Assembly: GCA_027604705.1 (NCBI GenBank)
Contig: JADHYV010000106.1
Span: forward strand, 1 to 50,366
Reading direction: 5' to 3'
DNA from: Allomyces arbusculus
Lineage: Eukaryota > Blastocladiomycota > Blastocladiomycetes > Blastocladiales > Blastocladiaceae
Length of the DNA stretch: 50,366 bases
The notes under the pieces are model-generated. The model saw only the letters and a program-made list of their open reading frames with translations, did no database searches and was not told the DNA's origin. Below are positions 32,629 to 41,287 of the stretch, one piece after another. Position 1 is the stretch's first letter; each line of letters begins with the position of its first letter. The position numbers were made by a program, and so were the translations under genes.

Positions 32629-33138
32629 TACAGTGGTCTCTGGATAGAGCCCACCTGGATTCACTCACAGCCCAGGTACAGTGATTTGATGGTGGTTTAC
32701 AATGTGGAGTGCTGTGTCAGCACTCTCTGGATAGAGCCTGGTAACATGGGGCCCTCCTTCTCCTGGGTCTGGCAGCTTCTGCTTCTGCTCTGAAGTGTCC
32801 CCAGCTTCCTCAGGTTCCCTGGCGCTGCTCCCCATCCCCATCTGATCTGTCCACTACATCCATCTACAACACAGACCCATTCACAATGCTGGATGCATGC
32901 GCTGTGGGCAGTGCAGTTGGTGGTCAATGGGGAGAAGGAAGAGAAGGATGGGATAAAGGCTGTTGGTTGGCTGTGGAGCATGGCAAGAGGGAGTGGATTT
33001 AAGCTCAGAGTGCTGTTGGAGATGGGCAGGGACAAATCAATGATCATTGATTATCAGAGTCACATGTCTCTCTGTAGAGCCCACTTTTTGTAGAGCATAG
33101 GTGCTGAGGGACCTGGGCTCTATCCAGGGAGTACTGTA
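32629..33138. mobile_element. Short TA-flanked inverted-repeat element (pogo/Tigger-like MITE)
   Basis: The left end reads TA then CAGTGGTCTCTGGATAGAG. The right end is the reverse complement of CAGTACTCCCTGGATAGAG followed by TA. So the element is about 506 bp with ~24-bp inverted ends starting CAGT, typical of pogo/Tigger families, and has a TA target duplication. A further copy of the terminal motif (CACTCTCTGGATAGAGCC) lies inside at ~32720, and a related inverted copy (GTAGAGCCCAC) at ~33074. It may therefore be compound or carry duplicated subterminal repeats. The 32697-33047 minus-strand frame has no recognisable domain. Confidence 0.75.
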
Positions 33139-33460
33139 GACTCAATTGTGTCTGCACCTCTGCACATTGCTGATTCAATTGCACCTCACACTTGTCACAT
33201 TACAATGTCCATATGACACAAGAAGCTGCTCCTGATCAGGCTGGTGCAACAGTGATGCCCTGGGTGGTGTGTATTGGGACAGCACTGCAACCCTGCTCAT
33301 GTGAGCATGACCATGAAAAATTTTTCAAGTCCACTCAAAGTCTTTCAGATGACAAATGAGACCACATGCAAGATATCATTGGTGTCCAGGTCAGCTCAAA
33401 AAGCATCAATGAATACAACTTGGACATGTTTGGGCTGGTTTCACCGTCCACCCAGCAAGG

Positions 33461-34075
33461 ATCAACGTGTCGTCCATGGATGGCCCATGCACATCCCCCA
33501 TTCATTTCCTGCAGTGGAATGTTGGCATGATTTGGCACTTGAACGCCATGTTTGTACGCCACCCAGGCCATACGTTTCTGCCACGCGCACGCGTTTCATC
33601 TTCTTGACCCTAATTAAGCTTCGCAGCCTGTCCCACCTTTTGCGAGCATGGCGCATGGACTTGGGCAACGCTGGAAAATTCCGCCCGTCCTGCCTTCCCC
33701 CTTCCTAGGCTGCTTGGCAATGCAAACGCAGCCCGCTGCCCCTTCGTTCTCGTGGTGTTCGCGTACCCTGTTACACGTCGCCTGCACCGTCGCCAGAGGC
33801 CCGATCGCCACGTGCGCCTTGCTTTGCAACAAGCGAGAAGACGGCGAAACGATGCGCGATGCCGAGTTGGAGAGCCCGTGACTGACCGTTCGTTATTGCC
33901 CACGACGAATTTCTCCTGGAGGAGGTCGTCGCCCACTGCCGCTCTTTTCTGCTGATTCAACAACACAAGAACCAACCGCGCACGCTTCAAGATCAACGCT
34001 CCACGCCCAACGACTCGCCGATTCGACTGCTACACCGGACCCCCCCCCCCCCCCCATCCCACCACCACCACCACC
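33461..34075. promoter_or_regulatory. Upstream region of the two-module family gene
   Basis: CpG content returns to host level here, which marks the right edge of the transposon island. No gene is convincing; both strands are partly open. Immediately before the start codon lie a run of 16 C (34040-34055) and a CCA repeat leading into ACCATGG, a good initiation context. Confidence 0.45.
34040..34055. repeat. Poly-C run (16 C)
   Basis: Sixteen consecutive C residues sit 20 bases before the start codon of the two-module family gene, followed by a CCA repeat. Length may be unreliable in the assembly. Confidence 0.9.
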
Positions 34076-36000
34076 ATGGCCCTTGGCAGATTCTCTAACG
34101 CCACGATGCGCCCGTCGCCGCTCGTCAGGCGCGTAATGGAGATCCTCGCCCCCAAGTTCACGCCCACCCGGCTCTACGCGCGCGCCGACGAGCTCGCCAA
34201 TGCGCGCCCGCGCGCGCACAAGGCCGTCCTGGATGCGGCAAAGGCGGTCGATGCGGCGCGGAACAACTTGCTCGAAATGATGACCGACCTGCTAGCTGGC
34301 GCGCAATTCCTTGCCGCGGAACACGCAGTCGCCATCAACGTCGACCTCGTTGCCGCGATCACAGAGATCATGCGCGAGCAGGACGAACTGAACGCTAAGC
34401 ACACCGATATCATGCGCCCGTTTTACGTCAACGCCGCCGCGATTGTGCAAGCGGTCGAAATTTGGGACGACCTGGGCGAAGATAATGACGATGACGCGCG
34501 TGCCGCTGAGCGCGCACCGCGCGCCGAAGAGCGCGAGCGCCGTGACGGCGCATAGTTGTCGATTGGCGACGACGAGGTCGTGGTCGTGGAACCTGTTCGT
34601 CTCGATCGTACAGGCGCGCTGGGGGCGCCCGACCGTGTCAAAAATTGGGACCACCGTCGCGCGCCGGACGCGCCAGTCGTGCGCGCTGCTGTCGTGGACG
34701 ACAGCGATCAGTTGGTGGCAGCCGCTCGTCAACAGATCCGCGACCGTTTGCAGGTGATCACGTTGAGCGACAGCGACAGCACGAGGCCGAGGACGAGGGC
34801 AAGGGTATGGACGGCGACGTGGAAATGTACGATGTCGCGCATGTGCCCCTCGCCGCGGGCGCCGCCGATCATGCAGCGGCCGTGCGGCCGCAGGCTTCGT
34901 CGCCGGCCGCCGCTCGCGCGCACAAGTTGTCGCTGGCCGCCCGTCCACCGAAAATGATGCGCATGGCTGTGCGCGCGGCCCTCGCAAACGAGGAGTTCGG
35001 TTCCATCGCCTTTGGGCCCGGTTCCCCGTTCGTCGTGACGGGCAGCCGGTGCGGCTATGTTCTGTTACGCGACGTGCGCATGCGCTTCGGCCAATCTACG
35101 ATTGGCTCGATGCATTTGGACCGCGCGCTGCTGCAAACGGTCGGGGTCCACGTCCAGGACAATAAGGACGTCTGCCGTGCGTGCAAGAAGCTCTGGTCCC
35201 CGATCTTTCGGTGCTGCGACAAGTGGGCGCCGCCTGGCGGCGGTGGCGCAGGAGCCAAGAAGAGAACGCTGTTCGTTGGTGTCGCTCGGCGCGACGTGTT
35301 GGTTGATGACGACGACGAGGAGGAGGAGGAGGACGGCGATATCGGCGCGCCGCGCGTGGACGAGGCCATGGTCGCGCCGTCGCCGATTCCTGCGCGCACG
35401 TCGCGGTCGTGCCGATCGGTGTCGCGCAAAGAGAACCAGGAGCGGCGCGACTCGACGGACGATGAGTTACCGTCGCTGTCCGACGACGAGGACGGCGACA
35501 AGAACAGCGCGTTTGAAGGCGACGAGGATGAGGAAGAGCCGTTGGACAGCCGCACGTCATCCCGCGCGTCATGCCGCGCGTCGCGTGCGCTTCCACCACC
35601 GCCCGTGGAGCGCGACCGTGACATGTCCGACGTTAACCCGGCGTGGCCGCCGCGCGACGCAGCGTTGCGCAAGCGGCTCGCGCGCACGCCCCTCGGAAAG
35701 CTTCTCTTGAAGCCCGACTCGCCCTTCGTGGTGACTGGCAGCAACCGCGATGCTGTCGCCGCACCATTCGTGTGCAAGACTTTGAAGATCAATGACAAGG
35801 GCCGCGGGGTCAAGTGGTGGGACGAGGCAATCATGGCGGAAATCGGTCTCTCGAAGAAGTTGCAACAGAAGTGCTGCAAGAAGTGCGAGCAGCTGACGGC
35901 GAGCGAACGTCGATGCTGTGAGGTCTGGGACCAGACGAACGGAAAACCCGCAAAGAGCAGGCGCGTGGCCGTGGTCGGGCTGGCCCGGCGCACGACGTGA
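34076..36000 (+). CDS. Two-module member (copy G) of the CxxC-W-CC family
   Basis: The first frame (34076-34555) encodes a helical N-terminus (VLDAAKAVDAARNNLLEMM, then VDLVAAITEIMREQDELNAK) that aligns loosely with the N-terminus of copy A. The second frame (to 36000) carries two modules separated by a ~110-residue Asp/Glu/Ser-rich linker. Module 1 (~34946-35285) has FGPGSPFVVTG, VRMRFG, DRALLQTVGV and CRACKKLWSPIFRCC. Module 2 (~35641-35995) has WPPRDAALRKRLARTPLGK, KPDSPFVVTGSN, WWDEAIMAEIGL, CKKCEQLTASERRCC and a final VAVVGLARR. Module 2 lacks the W. A 56-nt GT-AG intron (34500-34555) would join the frames without a stop and give 622 residues, but the frame in 34556-34790 that reads most like protein differs. 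The model is therefore tentative. Function unknown; the acidic linker and Cys clusters suggest a nuclear or nucleic-acid role only as a guess. Confidence 0.6.
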
Positions 36001-36399
36001 TTGTGATGATGGTGCGCTTGGACGAGGACGACGAGGTCATTGACGTGTATCAATGGGCCGGTCGAATTGTCAGACGATCATGTTGTACTTTCAAATTGAT
36101 GCGTGTTACTTGCTCCCTTTCTTCCCGATGGCAGTGATGGTGGAGGAAGACCGCGATCTTAATCCAACAAAAGCTGTCAGCCATTGTCGGAGCTCGACGA
36201 CCACAACGCGGCACCAGAATTTCGGTAACCGCGCACGACCACGGCGGGAGGGCATTGTCGCAACGAAATGGCGCAGCCAACACGGTACGTTCGTGTTGGT
36301 CCGACCCGCAATCGACTCCACCGACCAGCGTACCCAACGTGCGCAATCCCATTTCTCAACCGACCGCGGCCCAAGCGGACCCGCACCCGCATGTGCCTC

Positions 36400-37309
36400 T
36401 CATCCACGAAAATACGCATACATCCCCCACATCGCCACCACCGACACGACGACCAGCGCCACAAACACCCAGGTATCCTGGATCCCGCGGCGCTCAATCG
36501 CGCCAATCAAACTGCGCGACAAGCCCAACGTATTCGCCGCGTCAAGCATCCGCCGGTGCGTCCTCTTGAGCACGTGCCGCTGGTCGGCCAAGTCGGCGAG
36601 CGCCGCGCGGCCTGCGGTCAGGAAGTCGTCGAGGTGCGATTCGGTTCGGTGGAGTGCGGCGGATTCGCCGGCGTAGTAGTCGGTAGCCGAGGAAGAGGCG
36701 GCGCCGCCGATGGAGATGGAGATAGTTCCGGGTGCGGTTGGGTTGGTGGAGGTGGGGGCTGTGCGTTGAAAGAGTTCGTTTCGTTCGTCGCCGTGCGTTT
36801 GCTGGTGGAGAGACATGATTGGGGTGAGTTTCGGCACGCGGTTGCAGAGCGAGCGTGCCCGGCCTGGGCCAGCGTACCCTTTGCGCAGCGCGAGTTTGCG
36901 CCCGCGCGTACCGGTCCTTCATGAGCTGAATGTCATCGGCAAATCGTTTCGACCGCCTACAGACCGCGACCGCGATGCCATTGCCGTCAGCACGAGCCCA
37001 GAGCCGCCGTGACCGCGCCTGACCAAACGTACAGCGTGGCCTTTTCGCGCTTGGACAGGTTCGGCTCAGTGCGAGAAAAGTCGACGTAGTCGGCGAGCGA
37101 CCGGTCAAGGTTGGCGAGAAGCGTTTCAATTTGGCCTGCACGTGCGTTCAGGGATCACGGTGGCGTCAATTCAGGCCACCCCGGCGCACCACAGTGTCGG
37201 TTCGGCGTTGCGCACCAGATACTGGTGCCGTCAGGTCCACGTCGGCGCGGTCGAGCAGCTGCGCGAGCGTATCGCTTTGCCGGAGCAGGTTCTGATAAAG
37301 CGAGTTCAT
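36400..37309 (-). CDS. BOS1: Qb-SNARE Bos1/membrin (GOSR2-like), four exons
   Basis: Exons on the minus strand are 37309-37216, 37135-37033, 36956-36878 and 36801-36400, with compatible phases, giving 225 residues (human membrin 212, yeast Bos1 244). Introns are 80, 76 and 76 nt with donors GTGCGC, GTACGT and GTACGC. The start MNSLYQNLLRQSDTLAQLL matches the family N-terminus. The SNARE helix lies at about residues 145-200 (ESHLDDFLTAGRAALADL ... QRHVLKRTHRRMLDAANTLGLSRS). It is followed by IGAIERRGIQDTW and a C-terminal membrane anchor (VFVALVVVSVVAMWGMYAYF). Bos1 acts in ER-to-Golgi vesicle fusion with Sed5, Bet1 and Sec22. It shares a 0.7-kb divergent promoter region with TSR1. Confidence 0.85.
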
Positions 37310-38005
37310 GGCGGCGGCGTGCGGGCAGGTTTGCTCGGCGAGATAGATTCGCGCAGGATCTTGCCGGCTGGCCAATTGATCGTGATGGGGCACAGAACGA
37401 CGTAAAATACGTGTATTTACTGAGGAAAAAGAAGTCGGTCGTCGGTTGTGGTCGTGTTGCTTGACGTCGCTGTCGCTGATCACAGTCGAAAACGGGCCAA
37501 ACTCGGCCCCAGGCGCGCCGTAGAGCGTCGCTTTCGGGTCGCGGGAGGTGAGCGCGGTCAGAGTTCGGTTGCAGCAAGTCGCACGGCGTCGTGGTCGTGT
37601 TCTTGTCGTGCAAATCGTTGAGCATCGAAAGGATTCTGCCAACTCGCCAAGTGTCGACAGTGTGCGGTGGCAACTGAATGGAGCGGTCACGCCTGTCGCC
37701 CCTTTCCCGTTGATGCGAGTGGCAGCAGACTGGCTCACTGCAGACCAGGGGCTCCACAGCGATAGATCACACGACTGCTCGTGACCGGAACGCATCTGCT
37801 CCTGCTCCTTTGCGAGCTGGCCCTTCCGCCAACGCCGTTGCAGTACACGCCCTAGTCAGCGCACCGCGACGACGAAGACCTACAGCGCATCGTCCTCGAC
37901 GTGCCCGAGCTTGCCAACGACCGACTGATCGATCCACCCGTTCGAATTCGTGCTGTTCTCCAAGTGATCACGCCCAAACCCGCCCCCCACCGACCCCTCT
38001 CCACC
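37310..38005. promoter_or_regulatory. Divergent promoter region between BOS1 and TSR1
   Basis: About 700 bases separate the two outward-facing start codons. The open frames here lack recognisable motifs. The part near TSR1 is C-rich (CCCGCCCCCCACC) and leads to CTCCACCATGA at the start codon. Confidence 0.55.
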
Positions 38006-40715
38006 ATGAGCGCGCCGGGACACTCGCACCGGTCGACGCTCAAGCAATCCAACAAGCCCTTCAAGGGCGGCCATGCGTCGAAACGCACCTTGAAGAACAA
38101 GGCCAAGGGTAAAGTCGAGCGTGGTCCTGGCCAGTCGACGCGCGCGTCGGTCAAGGCGCACCCGACGTCCGAGGAGGCGAAAGCCAACCGCCGCAATGCC
38201 GCAAAGCTCGCGCAGCAGAACAAGCGCGCCGAGCATTTGGCCATGACGCGCATGTTCCAGGGCCGGTCTGGGTGCCCGAAAATGGCGGCCGTCGTTCCGC
38301 TCTGCCCTGACGCCGATTTGGATGCGGCGCTCGCGGCGCTGTTTGGGTGCATGGATGTGGAGTATGCGCCGTCGCCGCGGCCGGTCGCCGTGTTGCAGTA
38401 CGTTTGAGCGGCCTGGATATGAGTGGCAGTGCTCGGAATTCACGCAGAAAGTGCCGTCGGTTAGAACGCGGTTCAAGCAACGCATCGAGTTCCTCAAGAC
38501 GCCGCGCGACCTCATCGAGATCCTCGACGCCGTGAAAGTCGCCGACTTTGTCGTCTTTGTCCTGTCGGCCGTCGAGGAAGTCGACAGCTTTGGCGAACTC
38601 GTCCTGACCTCAATCCTCGCGCAGGGCCTGCCGCTCGCCGTGCCCGTGATCCAGCACCTCAATCGCGCTCCGGGCAACGCCAAGTACAAGCTCGACGTGC
38701 GCAAGTCGCTCGCGTCCTACATGTCCTTCTGGTCCCCCGCAACCGAGAAGCTCTATGCGCTCAATGAAGTCAATGAGTGCGTCAATGCAGTGCGGTACAT
38801 GACCGACCATGTCCCGAAACACCTGTCGTGGCGCGACAAGCACCCGTATATGGTCCCGGACCGCGCCGTGCCCGTGCCGCCCGAGTCGGGCGAGGCCGAC
38901 ATGGTGGATCTGCAGGTGACGGGCTTTTTGCGCGGGAATCGGTTCTCGGCGTCGCGGCTCGTGCACGTGCCCGGGATGGGCGATTTCCAGGTTGCCAAGG
39001 TCGTATCGGCGCCGTTGCACGGGGATTCCGACGCGATGGATACGTCCGACGAGGTGCTTGATGTGCCGGACCCAGACGACGCCGATGATTTGGTCTCGGA
39101 GAACGAGCCGGACGATATGATGAACGAGCAGACGTGGCCGACCGACGAGGAGCTGTCAATGGCCGCGCTCGCGAGTAAGAGCAAGAAGACCAAGCGTGTG
39201 CCCAAGGGTACCTCGGCGTACCAGGCCGCGTGGATTGTCGATTCGGATAACGACGACGACGAGTCCGACGCCGAGGACTTGTCGGGCGACGAGGATGAGA
39301 CGCCGCTCGGTGGAGCCAAGGCGGGCTCGTTGGCGCCGCCGGCACTCGATAGGGCCATGGACTGGTCGCACGTCACGGGCCACCGGACGGCCAACGGTTC
39401 AGCACACCACGACGACGACATGGACAGCGGTGCTGCCGGCTCCTCGATCGGGTCCCCGAGGCACATTGACGACGACGACGAGTACGAGGACATTGAGCTC
39501 GACGACCGCGCGTCCGTGTGGGACACGAAAATGGACGCGGCCGAGCAGGCCAAGCAGCTCGCGCAGTACCTCGAGCAGCGGCGGCGCGAGCGCGCCGAGG
39601 CCGCCGACGAGGACCTCGAGTTCCCGGACGAGGTCGAGACGCCGCAGACGGTGCCGGCCAAAGTGCGGTTCCAACGGTACCGCGGCCTGAAATCGTTCCG
39701 CAAGTCGCCGTGGGACCCGTACGAGAACTTGCCTCGCGATTGTGCGCGGCTGTTCCAGTTTGAGAATTTCGGGCGCACCAAGCAGCGCGTGATCAAGGAC
39801 CAGACACGTGATGCGGCGGTGCCCGCGGGCAAGTACGTGACGGTGCATCTCAAGAACGTGCCGCGGCATATTGTCGACGTGTACGATTTGGACCCGCTCG
39901 CGCCCGTGTTTGACCCGACTGTGCCGCGCAAGCGGCTGTTGTGGATCGTCGGCCTGCTCCAGTACGAGCACAAGAAGACGACGGTCAACTTTACCGTGAC
40001 GCGGCGCGACGAGTACACGGCGCCGATCCGGTCCAAGGACCCGGTCGTGATCCAGGCCGGATGGCGGCGGTTCCATGCGGCGCCAATCTACTCGGAGCAC
40101 GCGCGCGACGGCGGCAACCACGTGTTCAAGATGGAGCGCTTTTTGCAGCCCAAGCGGCCGTCGGTCGGGACCATGTACGCGCCGACCACATTCACGGGCC
40201 CGATCCTGATGCTGCAGCCGGGAACTCGTTCGGCCGCGCCGGCACTTATGGCGACGGGCTCGATCCTGTCGGCCGACGCGAACCGGATTGTGGTCAAGCG
40301 GATCGTGCTCACGGGCCACCCGTTCAAGATCCACAAAAAGATTGCCGTGATCCGGTGGATGTTCTTCTCGCCCGAGGACGTCATGTGGTTCAAGCCCGTG
40401 CAGCTCTACACCAAGTTTGGCCGCACGGGGCATATTCGCGAATCGCTCGGCACGCACGGGTACATGAAGTGTATCTTTGACGGGCCCGTAATGCAGCACG
40501 ATACCGTGTGCATGCCGCTGTTTAAGCGCATGTTCCCCAAGCAGTTTGCCGAACTGGTTGCGCCCGCGGCTTGCGCGGTCCCGTTCCCGAGTGCCGTGAA
40601 CAAGGGTCCCGTGCAAGTGCCGGACGCGCTTGCGGGTGAGTGGTGGGGGCCCGTTGCTGGGTCGGGAGCGGCGCAGGCTGGGGATGAGAGCGATGACGAT
40701 GCGATGGAGTTGTAG
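38006..40715 (+). CDS. TSR1: Ribosome biogenesis factor Tsr1 (BMS1/TSR1 family)
   Basis: Exon 1 is 38006-38397 and exon 2 is 38465-40715, joined in phase 2 across a 67-nt intron (donor GTACGTTTGAG, acceptor GGTTAG). The product is 880 residues. The N-terminus SAPGHSHRSTLKQSNKPFKGGHASK (HSHRSTLKQSNKPFKGGHAS in part) matches yeast Tsr1. The degenerate GTPase-like part contains DAVKVADFVVFVLSAVEEVDSFG and ALPLAV-type strands. AARP2CN follows, then a long acidic segment (~residues 330-490). The C-terminal domain has LLWIVGLLQYEHKKTTVNF, PIRSKDPVVIQAGWRRF, PIYSEH and MFFSPEDVMWFKPVQLYTKFG. Tsr1 is a catalytically inactive GTPase-like factor on pre-40S ribosomes. It is slightly longer than yeast (788) because of the acidic insert. 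Confidence 0.92.
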
Positions 40716-41287
40716 GTCGAGTAGACGTTGATGGGAGTGGTGGTGTGGGCTTTTTATCTTCTTTCGTGTTGCTGGTTGGCCACTTTTGTTTTCGATTCCC
40801 GCACCGTCGGGCCCCTAGTTATATATCATTTTCTGCGTGCCCGTTTGGTGATCACGATGAACGCAACGACAAAGGCATTGGCAGCAGGAGGAACAGCACG
40901 TCGTCTCGTCCACAGCAAAGAGCATCACGGAGCTGGTCATACGTTTACCACGAGGCATTCGAAAACGTCTCCCGTCTCAGGCTCTGAAATTAATTGCGCC
41001 TTTGATTGTGCCAACACGAGCACGGAGCAGCGCGTTGCGCTCTGCTCGCTCCTCATCATCGTTGTCGTGGCGACCCCCCTTCTCTCGATCACGGCGTGCA
41101 GGCCGCGCAACTTGCTGCACTCGACTCTCCCCTACTCTTAACCCCGCGTGGCCCTGATCCGCTCTCCGCGCTCTCCGTCCCTGCCCCTGCTCGCTCGGAG
41201 CAGCTTCCCCGACTTGACGACACTCTCCGTGCTCCCCTTGCGACACTCCTTCCCGGTGCTGACGATACCCCTTCGTTCCTACGCACC
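40716..41287. other. Intergenic region between TSR1 and the chitin synthase gene
   Basis: About 570 bases holding the TSR1 3' end and the chitin synthase upstream region. It becomes C/T-rich towards 41280, as in other upstream regions here. I see no additional gene or RNA. Confidence 0.5.

Larger units (their letters stand above)
25285..33460. mobile_element. CpG-depleted transposon island
   Basis: An 8-kb block differs strongly from its flanks in base usage. In 26221-26520 I count 2 CG dinucleotides in 300 bases, against 13 in 120 bases of the chitin synthase gene at 44041-44160. TG and CA are correspondingly common. It contains two decayed pogo/Tigger-type transposase genes and two short inverted-repeat elements. 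The remaining stretches (27460-28450, 31120-32630) hold only broken open frames that I cannot assign. I see no reverse transcriptase motif or long terminal repeat. Confidence 0.75.

Noticed and set aside
25285-33460. Retroelement (LINE or LTR) contribution to the island
   Set aside because: I found no reverse transcriptase, integrase or protease motifs, no long terminal repeats and no poly-A tails; all recognisable pieces are DNA transposons.
38753-40036. 427-codon Ser/Thr-rich minus-strand frame
   Set aside because: Another antisense shadow of the TSR1 acidic region; Ser-rich because it mirrors Asp/Glu/Gly codons.
39399-40616. 405-codon minus-strand frame opposite TSR1
   Set aside because: Compositional shadow of a strongly coding GC-rich exon; TSR1 motifs on the plus strand settle the orientation.
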